Numbered from the stretch's first letter, positions 47,529-56,952 are shown. The stretch is 64,000 bases of DNA from JAHEJA01 sp965656445 (GCA_965656445.1 CBFHKO010000001.1:496001-560000), one strand, 5' to 3'. The notes: generated by a model from the sequence alone, not told the origin. Program-made: numbers and translations.

Positions 47529-48497
47529 ATGAAGGCTTTTCATATTCCCAAGCAAGGCGATCTTGCAGAAATCATGAACATTTCCACACCTACTCCAAAA
47601 AAGGGAGAAATTCGCGTAAAAATTCACGCCTGTGGGCTCAATTTTGCGGATCTACTGATGCAAAAAGGCACCTATCAGGATACGCCTGAAGCGCCTTTTA
47701 CGCTTGGAATGGAGATTTCAGGAACGATTGATGCCATTGGTCCAGACACGGAAGCCCCAGATATCGGTCGCCGCGTGGCCGTGTTTGGCGGTCAAGGCGG
47801 GCTTGCGGAATACGGCTGTTTCGATGTGAACCGCTGCGTTGTCATTCCAGATAGCATGTCCTTCAAAGATGCCGCTGCCTTTCAAATTGCATACGGCACC
47901 AGCCATGTCGCGCTCGATTATAAAGCCGGGCTCAAACCTGGGGAGACCTTGGTTGTTTTGGGTGCTGCAGGGGGCGTTGGCTTGACGGCTGTTGAAATCG
48001 GCAAAGTCATGGGCGCCAAGGTTATTGCCGTGGCCCGTGGTGCGGACAAATTAAAGGTCGCTCAGGAGGCAGGCGCAGATCACGTGATCGACGCTGAAAG
48101 CGACGACCTGAGAGGTCAGATCAAAGCCTTGGGTGGCGCAGACGTTGTGTATGATCCCGTTGGGGGCGAACAATTCAAAGACGCCTTTCGTGCTTGCAAC
48201 CCCGAAGCGCGGATCATCGTGATTGGCTTTGCCTCTGGTGAGGTTCCAAAAATTGCCGCCAATCACCTCTTGGTGAAAAACATTACTGTACAAGGGTTCT
48301 ACTGGGGCGGATATTTAGCTTTCAAACCAAACGTGGTCACCGATAGCTTAGCAACCCTTCTCGATTGGTACACTGCAGGGAAAATCAAGCCTCATATCAG
48401 CCACAGTTTTGACCTAGAAAGCGCAGGCGAGGCGCTTGATACCCTGCGAGCCCGCAAGTCCACAGGCAAGGTCGTTGTACAAATTTCACACGACTAA
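47529..48497 (+). CDS. NADPH:quinone reductase-type medium-chain dehydrogenase
   Basis: A 322-residue zinc-free MDR enzyme of the QOR/zeta-crystallin group. The N-terminal GroES-like domain starts MKAFHIPKQGDLAEI, the nucleotide site is VLGAAGGVGLTAVEIGKVMGA, and AHHVI-type helices follow. No structural zinc cysteines are seen. It likely reduces quinones or enones with NADPH. GGAGG before ATG 47529 is well placed. The gap to the divergent XRE gene contains its promoter. The next gene, a Bax-inhibitor protein, has a separate leader. Confidence 0.9.
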   Translation: MKAFHIPKQGDLAEIMNISTPTPKKGEIRVKIHACGLNFADLLMQKGTYQDTPEAPFTLGMEISGTIDAIGPDTEAPDIGRRVAVFGGQGGLAEYGCFDVNRCVVIPDSMSFKDAAAFQIAYGTSHVALDYKAGLKPGETLVVLGAAGGVGLTAVEIGKVMGAKVIAVARGADKLKVAQEAGADHVIDAESDDLRGQIKALGGADVVYDPVGGEQFKDAFRACNPEARIIVIGFASGEVPKIAANHLLVKNITVQGFYWGGYLAFKPNVVTDSLATLLDWYTAGKIKPHISHSFDLESAGEALDTLRARKSTGKVVVQISHD

Positions 48498-48519
48498 ACA
48501 GTTATTCGGTTTTTTAGGC

Positions 48520-48603
48520 GACAAAGCCTTGAAAGCCGTTTAAACTATGACGATATTACACCCGAACAGCTGGATTACCAGTTCGTGCAATAACTTGGAG
48601 GCA
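48520..48603 (+). ncRNA. Candidate structured leader before the Bax-inhibitor gene (ybhL-type, unproven)
   Basis: A hairpin CGAA/TTCG with inner CTGG/CCAG arms, an ATTA loop and a 3-base bulge is visible in the ~110-base leader, ending before the ribosome-binding site TTGGAGG. A conserved RNA motif called ybhL is described upstream of Bax-inhibitor genes in alphaproteobacteria; I cannot align this sequence to it from memory, so the identity is a guess. Confidence 0.25.
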
Positions 48604-48606
48604 TTT

Positions 48607-49383
48607 ATGGCACAATTCGACACACTGCGTTCTGCTGCTGGCGTAAACGCGGCGCAGATCGATCAAGGGCTTCGCGCCCATATGAACAAAGTCTATGGAA
48701 CAATGTCTGTAGGCATGCTCATCACTGCTTTGGCGGCATGGGCGATTGCGGGACTTGCGGTTACAACTGACCCTGCACAGATGGTTGGGCAAATGCAAAA
48801 CGGCACAATGCTCACATCCTTGGGTACCGCGATTTACGCATCATCTTTGAAATGGGTTGTTATGTTCGCACCGCTCGCGATGATCTTCGCCTTTGGTGCG
48901 GTCATGCGTCGGGCATCTGCTCAGGCGGCACAGCTTTTCTTCTTTGTTTTTGCGACATTGATCGGTGTTTCCCTTAGCTCGATTTTCATTTTCTACACGT
49001 CTTACTCAATTGTACAGACGTTCCTCGTGACATCAATTGCATTCGCTGGCTTGTCTCTCTGGGGCTATACAACCAAGCGTGACATTTCCGGTTGGGGATC
49101 TTTCCTCATCATGGGTGTGATTGGTATTTTGATTGCATCAATCGTGAATATCTTTTTGGGTTCACCTGCGATCATGTTCGCGATTTCGGTACTCGGTGTT
49201 TTGATCTTTGCGGGCCTAACAGCTTATGACACGCAACAAATCAAAACCGAATACTTGGCTCATGCGCATCATGGTGATCAAGAATGGTTGGACAAATCGG
49301 CCATCCACGGTGCGTTGAACCTATACCTAGACTTCTTGAACATGTTCCAATTCTTGCTCATGTTCATGGGTGATGGTGAATAA
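48607..49383 (+). CDS. Bax inhibitor-1/YccA family membrane protein
   Basis: A 258-residue protein with seven hydrophobic segments and the TMBIM layout: MNKVYGTMSVGMLITALAAW opens the first segment, FFFVFATLIGVSLSSIFIFYT the central ones, and FAGLTAYDTQQIK carries the conserved Asp near the pore. Such proteins may leak calcium or stabilise membrane quality-control complexes such as FtsH. ATG 48607 follows GGAGG; the open frame extends 20 codons upstream into the leader. It is followed by a terminator. Confidence 0.93.
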   Translation: MAQFDTLRSAAGVNAAQIDQGLRAHMNKVYGTMSVGMLITALAAWAIAGLAVTTDPAQMVGQMQNGTMLTSLGTAIYASSLKWVVMFAPLAMIFAFGAVMRRASAQAAQLFFFVFATLIGVSLSSIFIFYTSYSIVQTFLVTSIAFAGLSLWGYTTKRDISGWGSFLIMGVIGILIASIVNIFLGSPAIMFAISVLGVLIFAGLTAYDTQQIKTEYLAHAHHGDQEWLDKSAIHGALNLYLDFLNMFQFLLMFMGDGE

Positions 49384-49405
49384 GCTTCGCTCTATAGAGA
49401 AATCA

Positions 49406-49430
49406 GGGTCGCCTTTGGCGGCCCTTTTTT
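49406..49430 (+). terminator. Terminator after the Bax-inhibitor gene
   Basis: Stem GGGTCGCC/GGCGGCCC (one T-G wobble) with a 3-base loop is followed by six T. It ends at the stop of the convergent metalloprotease gene. Confidence 0.88.
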
Positions 49431-50967
49431 ATGACCAGATGAAGTCATCCGCGCTTAACTCAGATGCCGCGACATCCCAAAACAATATCTCAAGCCCCTG
49501 ATAGGCAAAGACAGCGCCGTCGGATGTATCGGACACATGATCCAAAACGGTATTTGTCGAAAGCCCCGTAAATCCGACAAGCGAGACCTTATCTAGCCCA
49601 GATTCAAAATCTGCGCCTTGGTACGTAAATTCCGACGTATCAACGGTCACATCAGACAAATCTACCGCAACAATGACATCCGACCCATCGTCAGGGGCAA
49701 AGACAAAGGTATCGGCACCGATGCCCCCCATCAAGATGTCATCCTCTTTGCCACCATCAAGAGTATCAGTCCCACCAAAAAAAATTGACTTGCCATCACC
49801 AATGAGAACATCCTCACCACGATGACCATCAAGGATATCGTTATGAACCCCGCCGACCATAATATCGGCACCCCTTCCTCCTGTGAGGCGGTTTGCCCCG
49901 GAATAGGACACAAGGATATCATCACCTTCGTCACCAGAAAGTTCGTTCGCCCCAAGCGCATCGTAGAGAATATCATCCCCATCACCGCCAGACACCGTAT
50001 CCGCGCCTTGGCCGCCAATGAGGAGATTAGACACATCATTTCCAATCAAGACATCATTCTCAAAGCCACCGAAAGCATCCTCAATAATGGTATCCTGATA
50101 GATAATAACATTCCCCTTCGCCCCCCCTGCGTCAGAGATTGACCCAGGCACAAGTGAAATATATTGCTCTTGATATGACTGACTGAGGTCCAAAGTATCA
50201 TGACCATCTGTGTCAAAAACTGTCAGAGCGATTGGCGCAAATTCCAAGTCCACCTCATCCCAATACCCCCCAACATTTTGGGAATACCCGTAAGTCGTAT
50301 CGCCAAGATTTGCCTCAACGTTTGAGCCATAAATATTATGAATGGCCAAGATATCCGCCGGCATTGGCGTCATGATAAAGGCATAATCCGCATCGACATT
50401 TGGATTCTCGGTTTGATCGAAATAGGACATGACCGTCATTTGCCAGCTATCATTGGCAAATGCGGCATCGCGATCGAAATCAGTGCCATCATTGTCATCG
50501 TCACCCGCATTATAATTGCCAGGATGCGCTAAACCCAATGCATGGCCGATTTCATGGATCATCGTCTGCAGGCTATAACTTGCATAGTCGACGGTTATCA
50601 CATCACCCCAATAACTACGCGACCAATCTCGTTGGATCCAATCTTCTGAAATCACGATTTCGGAATAGGTGATCACTCCATTCCTGTCTGTTTCGTAATA
50701 GGAATAGGCTTGGTCCCGCCCTTCGTGATAAATCCACAGATCGGGGTCCCAATTGTTCGTGACGACGAAGTTGAGGCCAGACACCATTTCCCAAGCCTCG
50801 AAGGCCGCAAGCGCAAAAAGCTGACCCGCTTGATTCAGGTCTGATATATTGACGGTAATTGTCCCACCAACCGAGACATCAAATTTATGCGGGTCCTCGT
50901 TATCATATAGCCACCCTTGATCGGTGAGCTGATAAGCGATCTGATCTAGGGTATATGTTGGCTTCAT
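49429..50967 (-). CDS. Serralysin-like M10 metalloprotease with RTX repeats
   Basis: A 512-residue secreted zinc protease. Residues ~30-215 hold the catalytic domain with the metzincin motif HEIGHALGLAHPG (His138, His142, His148) and the Met-turn MTVMSYFDQ. Residues ~290-400 have RTX nonapeptides (GGxGxDx), binding calcium, followed by a final domain. It lacks a signal peptide, as expected for type I secretion, and the C-terminal end DDFIWS is hydrophobic like RTX secretion signals. No type I transporter genes or inhibitor are adjacent. ATG 50967 is chosen over the longer frame because it starts the family-like MKPTYTLDQIAYQLT. A marine lifestyle suggests digestion of external protein, which is inferred. 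Confidence 0.9.
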   Translation of the reverse strand: MKPTYTLDQIAYQLTDQGWLYDNEDPHKFDVSVGGTITVNISDLNQAGQLFALAAFEAWEMVSGLNFVVTNNWDPDLWIYHEGRDQAYSYYETDRNGVITYSEIVISEDWIQRDWSRSYWGDVITVDYASYSLQTMIHEIGHALGLAHPGNYNAGDDDNDGTDFDRDAAFANDSWQMTVMSYFDQTENPNVDADYAFIMTPMPADILAIHNIYGSNVEANLGDTTYGYSQNVGGYWDEVDLEFAPIALTVFDTDGHDTLDLSQSYQEQYISLVPGSISDAGGAKGNVIIYQDTIIEDAFGGFENDVLIGNDVSNLLIGGQGADTVSGGDGDDILYDALGANELSGDEGDDILVSYSGANRLTGGRGADIMVGGVHNDILDGHRGEDVLIGDGKSIFFGGTDTLDGGKEDDILMGGIGADTFVFAPDDGSDVIVAVDLSDVTVDTSEFTYQGADFESGLDKVSLVGFTGLSTNTVLDHVSDTSDGAVFAYQGLEILFWDVAASELSADDFIWS

Positions 50968-51059
50968 AAAAAGGACCTGTAACACTTAACTCGTCTGGAA
51001 ACCCATCCAAACGACCAGTTCAGCATATCCCAAAGCGATATTTTTCCAAGGTAAAAAAC

Positions 51060-51086
51060 AAAAAAGCCGCTCAATGAGCGGCCTTT
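51060..51086 (-). terminator. Terminator after rpmG
   Basis: On the minus strand GCCGCT/AGCGGC with a 5-base loop is followed by six T. It lies about 25 bases after the rpmG stop. Confidence 0.88.
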
Positions 51087-51110
51087 TCAAATACAATTTT
51101 AAGGGATCAA

Positions 51111-51278
51111 TTACTTGATCTTGCCTTCTTTGTACTCGACGTGCTTGCGTACAACTGGGTCATACTTACGTACAACCATTTTTTCGGTCATTGTACGCGC
51201 GTTTTTCTTTGTGACATAAAAGTGTCCGGTGCCCGCGGTCGAGTTCAGGCGGATCTTGATTGTGGTTGGCTTCGCCAT
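51111..51278 (-). CDS. rpmG: 50S ribosomal protein L33
   Basis: A 55-residue basic protein of the large subunit. Translation of the minus strand gives [20 protein letters not shown], then [20 protein letters not shown], the standard bL33 sequence. AGGAGA precedes the ATG. It lacks the zinc-binding cysteine pairs of some L33 paralogues. It is short enough to be missed by an ORF cut-off. Its own terminator follows, and the RNase P RNA gene is 132 bases upstream on the same strand. Confidence 0.95.
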   Translation of the reverse strand: MAKPTTIKIRLNSTAGTGHFYVTKKNARTMTEKMVVRKYDPVVRKHVEYKEGKIK

Positions 51279-51410
51279 AAGTCGTCTCCTGCGTCGGGCA
51301 CAAGCAGGCCCGTGAATTCATTAGAGCCTGCCTTTTACCTATCCCACCGCCCGAGTCAACCGCTCTTGGATCAAATAAGCAATATTTTGGCGACATTGCT
51401 CGTATTAGTC

Positions 51411-51802
51411 TGCGCGGACCACCTATAAGCCGGATTCTGTCCAAGGGCGATGCCCTTTGGATGACCATTCCTCTCAGGAGACAGTTGCCTGCCTCCCTCT
51501 AGCTGCCAACCCGAACCTCTGGGCCAAAGTATCCCTGCGGTGATATCGGTTGCCCGATCAACCCCGCGCGAGGTTCCTATTCGGCATTGCTCCCGGTGGG
51601 GCTTGCCATGCGGGACGTGTTACCACATCCCCGGTGGGCTCTTACCCCACCGTTTCACCCTTACCTCTGTAAACAGAGGCGGTTTATTTTCTGTGGCGCT
51701 CTCCGTCGGGTTACCCCGCCCGGGCGTTACCCGGCACCGTTACTTTGTGGAGTCCGGACTTTCCTCGAACACAAGGTCCGCGGCCATCCAGCGATCCGCG
51801 CA
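51411..51802 (-). ncRNA. rnpB: RNase P RNA (bacterial type A)
   Basis: The catalytic RNA that trims tRNA 5' ends. Read on the minus strand, the 5' side carries GAGGAAAGTCCGGACTCC, the conserved start of P4 and flanking core, and the 3' side carries GACAGAATCCGGCTTATAGG, the other P4 half. P1 is formed by GCGCGGATC (51801-51793) with GGTCCGCGC (51420-51412). Size is about 390 nt. The gene starts 9 bases after the end of the amidase gene on the same strand, so its promoter must lie in that gene's 3' end or it is processed from a longer transcript. Confidence 0.95.
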
Positions 51803-51811
51803 CTGCTGCGG

Positions 51812-52489
51812 TTACGGAGTTATCGGCGAAACGTCAATGATAAACCGTTCGGCCAAGTCCGCCATGACACCACAGTCCCATTCATCTAATGGGCCATCTT
51901 CCCAAGGTCGAAACCGCAACCGCACAGCAGGTAGAACCAAGTCAGGGTGAGACACATCATATCCAACCCGTGCCGCATTCTGCAAAAATGTCGTTTCACA
52001 TAGTTTTTCCGGCTTTGGGTCGGGCTGAATTGCGTACCCCATTATAGCAAGCTGAGACCATGGAAATCGTGGCCCTGGATCAATTTTGCGACCCAGTGAC
52101 ACATCAGAGTGGCCCAAGATATTTTGCTTTGGAATAGACCAGCGATTCATAATCCCCTGTAGCAGATCAACAAGGGCCGACATTTGGAGCATGGGAAAGG
52201 GCTGAGCCCCATCATTTGCCAATTCGACCCCGATAGACTGCGAATTCATATCTGTTTCACCACGCCAATAGGATCGCCCCGCATGCCATGCCCTGTCCTG
52301 CTCTTGGACAAGCTGTGTCACGCGTCCATGCGCGTCGATGACGTAATGAGCCGAGACTTCATGCTGAGGATCAGAGAGGCGATCTATGGCCGCCTGTGCT
52401 GTGTCCATCGCGGTATAATGAAGGATGATATAGCTTGGCCCCTCAGCATGCTTGCGGGGGCCGAAATTAGGAGAGGGGCATTGCAACAT
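51812..52489 (-). CDS. N-acetylmuramoyl-L-alanine amidase (AmiD/AmpD-type)
   Basis: A 225-residue zinc amidase of the Amidase_2 family cleaving peptidoglycan stem peptides. Metal and catalytic residues are in YIILHYTAM, with VTQLVQEQDRAWHAG supplying a second His, and LGHSDVSLGRKIDPGPRFPW the third His and the Lys. The C-terminal ~65 residues form a helical region. No signal peptide is seen, so it may act in the cytoplasm on recycled muropeptides, as AmpD does, or at the outer envelope with the lipoprotein gene 9 bases upstream. Confidence 0.9.
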   Translation of the reverse strand: MLQCPSPNFGPRKHAEGPSYIILHYTAMDTAQAAIDRLSDPQHEVSAHYVIDAHGRVTQLVQEQDRAWHAGRSYWRGETDMNSQSIGVELANDGAQPFPMLQMSALVDLLQGIMNRWSIPKQNILGHSDVSLGRKIDPGPRFPWSQLAIMGYAIQPDPKPEKLCETTFLQNAARVGYDVSHPDLVLPAVRLRFRPWEDGPLDEWDCGVMADLAERFIIDVSPITP

Positions 52490-52498
52490 GCCCGCCCC

Positions 52499-53125
52499 TT
52501 ATTGCTGAACAGCCGCGCGGAAGGGCGTTGGGTCCCAATAACACGCAAACCCATCCCCATCTGGATCCAACCCTTTTGGATCGCGCTTCGGGCCACCGCG
52601 CTTCAAGAAATCTTCTTGTGCTTGGCTGGAGGATGCATATTTCGCACAGTTCTTGGCCGTGCGCGCATCCGTATTGAGGAAACTGCGCGTATAAAGCTGA
52701 ACTCCAATGGGGTTTGATGTCTCAATCGCATATTGCACGATATTTGGACGATCTGTCCCAGAACGCGTTGGAACCGCCGTTGGCTCGATCACCGTATAAA
52801 GCTGACGGTTACGCGCCAATCGCTCGGCATCGCTTTCGATTGTTTGACGCTCAGCAACAGCTGTAAAGTTGTTTTCATCAGACAAACCTGGATTGTCAGG
52901 ATTAACGGATCCTGCAAGGTTTGTTGCATCCAATGGCGCCGTGAGCGGGCCATCTAAAGGCGTTGTTGTCACATCAGAAGGTGCAGGAAGGCCAGAGAGC
53001 TGCGCATCACGTAGGATTTGATCCTTGTCCCCTGCCCCGACATATCCACTATTTGGGATCGCCGGCTCGCAAGCAGCAAGTGCCAACCCCGAAAGTGCCA
53101 TCAAAATATACCGCATACCCATCAT
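52499..53125 (-). CDS. Lipoprotein with C-terminal Excalibur calcium-binding domain
   Basis: A 208-residue envelope protein. A lipoprotein signal sequence ends LALAAC (LAAC lipobox), giving a lipid-anchored Cys. A long variable linker rich in Asn, Thr and Pro follows. The last ~50 residues form an Excalibur-like domain (KNCAKYASSS, then DPKGLDPDGDGFACYWD with the DxDGDG calcium loop). I chose ATG 53125 because AAGG precedes it and the longer frame overlaps gatA. It sits 25 bases after gatA and 9 before the amidase. Confidence 0.8.
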   Translation of the reverse strand: MMGMRYILMALSGLALAACEPAIPNSGYVGAGDKDQILRDAQLSGLPAPSDVTTTPLDGPLTAPLDATNLAGSVNPDNPGLSDENNFTAVAERQTIESDAERLARNRQLYTVIEPTAVPTRSGTDRPNIVQYAIETSNPIGVQLYTRSFLNTDARTAKNCAKYASSSQAQEDFLKRGGPKRDPKGLDPDGDGFACYWDPTPFRAAVQQ

Positions 53126-53150
53126 CCCATTTGCCTTGTTAGACAGTGTC

Positions 53151-54632
53151 TTACCACCATTTTGACGGTTTGGCTGTAAATCCACAAGCCTGCTCGAGTG
53201 CGTAAGCGGTATTCAGCAAGTCACCCTCTTCGAACGGACGCCCAATAAGCTGAAGTCCTAAAGGTAGCCCTGAAGCATCCACACCCGCAGGGATCGAAAT
53301 CCCAGGCAAGCCTGCCAAGTTGACCGTAACCGTAAAGACATCATTCAAATACATTTGAACGGGATCTGCATCCGCCATCTCGCCCAAACCAAAGGCCGCA
53401 GAGGGTGTTGCAGGTGTCAATATTGCATCAACGCCAGCTGCGAACACATCATCAAAGTCCTTTTTGATCAGCGCACGCACACGACGGGCACGGTTGTAGT
53501 AGGCATCATAAAAGCCCGCAGACAACACATATGTCCCGATCATAATACGGCGTTGAACTTCTGGTCCGAACCCTTCGGCGCGGGTTTTTTCATACATCTC
53601 AGTGATGCCATCGCCTGCTGCAAGGTTGGCCCGACGCCCAAAGCGCACACCATCATAGCGCGCAAGGTTGGATGAGGCTTCCGCAGGCGCAATCACATAA
53701 TACGCAGGAAGCGCGTATTTCGTATGCGGGAGTGAGATATCAACGATTTCAGCGCCCGCATCGCGTAGCATCGCTGTGCCCTCTTCCCAGAGCTTTTCGA
53801 TTTCCGCAGGCATGGCGTCCATGCGATATTCCTTGGGAATACCGATTTTCTTGCCACGAATGTCGCCTGTCAGCATTGCTTCAAAATTGGGAACAGGAAT
53901 ATCAACGCTTGTGCTGTCTTTGGGATCATACGAACACATCGCTTCTAACATGATCGACGCATCGCGCACCGTTTTGGTCATTGGACCCGCTTGATCGAGC
54001 GAAGAGGCAAAGGCCACAACACCCCAACGAGAACAACGGCCATAGGTTGGTTTAATCCCAACAATGCCCGTAAAGGCCGCAGGTTGACGAATAGACCCCC
54101 CGGTATCCGTCCCCGTCGCCGCCAAACACAAATCAGCGGCCACAGCCGAAGCCGATCCACCAGAAGACCCACCGGGTGTCAATTCACGTTCATCAACCTT
54201 CCAAGGGTTCACGGCATTGCCGTAAACAGAAGTTTCATTGGACGATCCCATAGCGAATTCGTCCATGTTCAATTTGCCCAACATGATCGCACCAGAATCA
54301 CGAAGGTTTTGGCTTACAGTGCTTTCATATTCGGGTTTGAACCCGTCCAAAATACGGCTGGCCGCTTGGCTCGCGACGCCTTTGGTGCAAAACAGATCTT
54401 TGATCCCGAGGGGAATGCCGCACATATCAGGGGCGTCCCCGCTTGCAAGGCGCGCATCCGCTTCTTTGGCTTGCTCAATCGCCAAATCCGGCGTCTTGTG
54501 AACATAAGCGCCCAGCGCATCGGCGCCATCAATGGCATCAAGGCAGCTTTGGGTTAGCTGAACCGCATTCACCTCTTTAGAACGAAGTTTGTCGCGGGCA
54601 TCCGCGATTGTCCATGTGTTTAAATCAGACAT
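53151..54632 (-). CDS. gatA: Glutamyl-tRNA(Gln)/aspartyl-tRNA(Asn) amidotransferase subunit A
   Basis: The amidase subunit that releases ammonia from glutamine for transamidation by GatB. It is 493 residues. The Ser-Ser-Lys triad is in [10 protein letters not shown] (Lys78), [12 protein letters not shown] and [13 protein letters not shown]. It starts [17 protein letters not shown]. Its ATG overlaps the gatC stop by 1 base (TAATG). GatB is absent from this locus, as is common in Rhodobacterales. Confidence 0.97.
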   Translation of the reverse strand: MSDLNTWTIADARDKLRSKEVNAVQLTQSCLDAIDGADALGAYVHKTPDLAIEQAKEADARLASGDAPDMCGIPLGIKDLFCTKGVASQAASRILDGFKPEYESTVSQNLRDSGAIMLGKLNMDEFAMGSSNETSVYGNAVNPWKVDERELTPGGSSGGSASAVAADLCLAATGTDTGGSIRQPAAFTGIVGIKPTYGRCSRWGVVAFASSLDQAGPMTKTVRDASIMLEAMCSYDPKDSTSVDIPVPNFEAMLTGDIRGKKIGIPKEYRMDAMPAEIEKLWEEGTAMLRDAGAEIVDISLPHTKYALPAYYVIAPAEASSNLARYDGVRFGRRANLAAGDGITEMYEKTRAEGFGPEVQRRIMIGTYVLSAGFYDAYYNRARRVRALIKKDFDDVFAAGVDAILTPATPSAAFGLGEMADADPVQMYLNDVFTVTVNLAGLPGISIPAGVDASGLPLGLQLIGRPFEEGDLLNTAYALEQACGFTAKPSKWW

Positions 54633-54919
54633 TATTCAACCACCTTTGGAACTGCAAAAAATCCTTCGCGGGCATCGGGGGCATTTGTTAGAACTTTGTC
54701 CTGTTGATCCCCGTCTGTCACCACATCCTCACGACGCTTAAGCTTTTGAGGCGTCACGGAAGTCATCGGCTCAATGCCGTCGACGTCAACTTCGTTGAGC
54801 TGCTCAATAAACCCAAGAATATCGTTAAATTCTTGCGCCAAAGCAGGCAATGCATCGTCTTCTACTTTGATACGGGCCAATTTGGCCACTTTGGCAGCGA
54901 TCGTGGTATCAATCGACAT
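54632..54919 (-). CDS. gatC: Amidotransferase subunit C
   Basis: A 95-residue structural subunit stabilising the GatAB complex. It begins [19 protein letters not shown] and ends with [14 protein letters not shown], the conserved GatC C-terminal motif. GGAGG lies 7 bases before the start. It is co-transcribed and translationally coupled with gatA. Confidence 0.95.
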   Translation of the reverse strand: MSIDTTIAAKVAKLARIKVEDDALPALAQEFNDILGFIEQLNEVDVDGIEPMTSVTPQKLKRREDVVTDGDQQDKVLTNAPDAREGFFAVPKVVE

Positions 54920-55124
54920 GGGAGCCTCCGTTTGTCATGTTGCCTATGCCTTTAACGCTCCTGCAATGGACCTGCAAGCAATAGCAAAAGAATGCGCGGC
55001 AATTTCATAGCGTTTCTGACAGAATCGGTGTTTTTTACGCCTGCCGCAAATCCGGTAGTGAAAATTATTGTAACCAAATGCGAAAGCTGCTCTTTAGCGC
55101 GTAGTCATTACAAAGGAAAACAGC

Positions 55125-55475
55125 ATGTCAAATATCACGCGTATCGCCACGGGTCAGCGCATGAGCCAAGCCGTGATTCATGGGTCCACGATTTATCTTG
55201 CGGGTCAAGTTGGTGAGCCTGGCACATCCGTTACCGAGCAAACCCAATCTTGTTTGGACAAAGTTGATGCTTTGCTTGAGCAATGCGGATCAGACAAGAC
55301 CAATATCCTCAGCACAACAATCTGGCTAAAAGATATGTCCGGTTTCGCAGAAATGAATTCTGTGTGGGATGCTTGGGTTCCGACAGGCCACGCGCCAGCA
55401 CGCGCCACAGGCGAAGCGGCCCTTGCAACGCCTCAGCATTTGGTCGAAGTGATCGTTGTTGCGGCCAAGCCATAA
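55125..55475 (+). CDS. RidA/YjgF-family enamine/imine deaminase-like protein
   Basis: A 116-residue protein. It starts SNITRIATGQRMSQAVIHG and has YLAGQVGEPGTSVTEQ; the conserved Arg appears in PARATGEAALA and the C-terminal LVEVIVVAA is typical. RidA hydrolyses reactive 2-aminoacrylate-like enamines. The C-terminal Arg-Glu pattern differs somewhat from canonical RidA, so it may be a paralogue with another role. AAGGA precedes the start. It converges with the nitroreductase gene, leaving 2 bases. Confidence 0.9.
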   Translation: MSNITRIATGQRMSQAVIHGSTIYLAGQVGEPGTSVTEQTQSCLDKVDALLEQCGSDKTNILSTTIWLKDMSGFAEMNSVWDAWVPTGHAPARATGEAALATPQHLVEVIVVAAKP

Positions 55476-55477
55476 GA

Positions 55478-56149
55478 CTATTCCGCCCAGTCAACAAATT
55501 CCGTGAGACCCGCACGTTCGGTTCTAAAACTGTTGGCTGGGTGATCTGTATCACTGTACCCAAAGGAAATAGCGCATAAGATATGGCGCTCTTTCGGGAT
55601 ATTAAAAAACTCGCGAACAATAGGCGCGCGCCCTGCGATCGAAGCTTGCGGAATAGTTGCGATGCCCAGCGCTTGCGCGGCAAGGGTAAAGCCCGTGACA
55701 AATGCCCCGCAATCGAGCGCACCATAGGCGCCTAATTCCTCGGGCGTTGTCACGATTGCAACATGGGGCGCGCCAAAAAAACGATAGTTTTCCATCATTT
55801 GCGCAATCGATCCCTCGCGGTCCCCTTTTTGCACGCCAACGGCATCATAAAGCTGCCATCCACAGATAGAACGGCGACGTTTGTATTCGCCTCGGTAGGT
55901 GTCGGGAAATGCAATATCTGGCTCCTCAAGCCCATTTGTCCGCGCAGCAAAGAGCAATTTCGATAACTCGATGACCGTCTGACCTGAGGCAATGGTGACT
56001 TGCCAAGGTTGGGAATTGCACCACGACGGCACCTTTTGCGCCGTGTGCAAAATCTGTTCAATTTGCGCACGCGGAACCTCAGTATCCAAAAAGGCACGAC
56101 ATGAATGCCGATCTGTCATGATCTGGTTCAAGGTTTCAATCTCGGTCAT
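55478..56149 (-). CDS. Nitroreductase-family FMN oxidoreductase
   Basis: A 223-residue homodimeric flavoenzyme. FMN contacts are visible in DRHSCRAFLDTEV (Arg-Ser-x-Arg near the N-terminus), VPSWCNSQPWQVTI, and the closing IPKERHILCAISFGYSD. The group reduces nitroaromatics, quinones or dehydrogenates small substrates. The physiological substrate is unknown. ATG 56149 is chosen because GGGGA precedes it; the frame extends 19 codons upstream. Confidence 0.88.
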   Translation of the reverse strand: MTEIETLNQIMTDRHSCRAFLDTEVPRAQIEQILHTAQKVPSWCNSQPWQVTIASGQTVIELSKLLFAARTNGLEEPDIAFPDTYRGEYKRRRSICGWQLYDAVGVQKGDREGSIAQMMENYRFFGAPHVAIVTTPEELGAYGALDCGAFVTGFTLAAQALGIATIPQASIAGRAPIVREFFNIPKERHILCAISFGYSDTDHPANSFRTERAGLTEFVDWAE

Positions 56150-56322
56150 GTCATTTCCCCATTTGAGACTTGGTTCAGTTGGGTTTATGGCATAGGCCAA
56201 GCGCACAAGGGAACCAAAACTTGCGGCGTATCACAATGTGAGTGCCTAGGTTTTTCTGAGGATTTGTCCGAACATGGATGACCAACGTTCAGTTTTTTGT
56301 TTATCTAAGAACAGGAGGCCCA

Positions 56323-56940
56323 ATGTTTAAATCTGATTCCCCCGAAGAAAAGATTGCCAAAGGCGAACACATCTTAAGCAAAGCAACCCAGCTCTTGCGC
56401 GAGAACGGAGCCGAGGGCTTGTCCATGAACAAGCTTGCAGAGGCCTGTAATGTCGCCAAAGGCACGCTCTATTTATATTTCAAAACACGCGAAGAGATCA
56501 TTGGGGCCATTTACCTTTCGGTTTTTTGGAACTGGCTGAATGCCTTGCCACAAACTTTGACCACCGCCCAAACGTATCAAGACTTTTGTGAGGCCTATTG
56601 CACGTCTCTCACCACTGATCCCTTGCTAGTGCCTTTAATGACAGAGGCGCAGACAAGAACTCAGTTCAACGTGCCTTTGGAAACCTTTGTCGAATTCAAA
56701 CGATCGCAAGCAGAGGGATTGGATACCTTGGCAGGTCACTTTGCGACCACTCTCAAGATTGATGACACCAAGGCCTCGCAATTGGTCTGGGCCTTTCAAG
56801 TCGCAACCCTTGGCGCAGCCCATTACCTCCGCACCCCCGACATTGCCCCAGACGATCCTCCCCAAGACACCCATGCCCTGACATATGGGTTGAATTTTGA
56901 GGCGATGTTTTTGAATTCCGTGACACAGCTAAGTGTTTAA
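56323..56940 (+). CDS. TetR-family transcriptional regulator
   Basis: A 205-residue repressor. The helix-turn-helix is at residues ~15-58 (ATQLLRENGAEGLSMNKLA then CNVAKGTLYLYFKTREEII). The C-terminal ligand domain is unspecific. AGGAGG precedes ATG 56323; the open frame begins 15 codons earlier. It lies 12 bases before pxpA and probably shares its transcript, so control of the pxpA gene is possible. Confidence 0.9.
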   Translation: MFKSDSPEEKIAKGEHILSKATQLLRENGAEGLSMNKLAEACNVAKGTLYLYFKTREEIIGAIYLSVFWNWLNALPQTLTTAQTYQDFCEAYCTSLTTDPLLVPLMTEAQTRTQFNVPLETFVEFKRSQAEGLDTLAGHFATTLKIDDTKASQLVWAFQVATLGAAHYLRTPDIAPDDPPQDTHALTYGLNFEAMFLNSVTQLSV

Positions 56941-56952
56941 GAAAGGCAAGCA

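Noticed and set aside
51166..51950. Several ORFs between rpmG and the amidase gene
   Set aside because: They overlap the RNase P RNA and L33; the RNA's conserved core explains the sequence.
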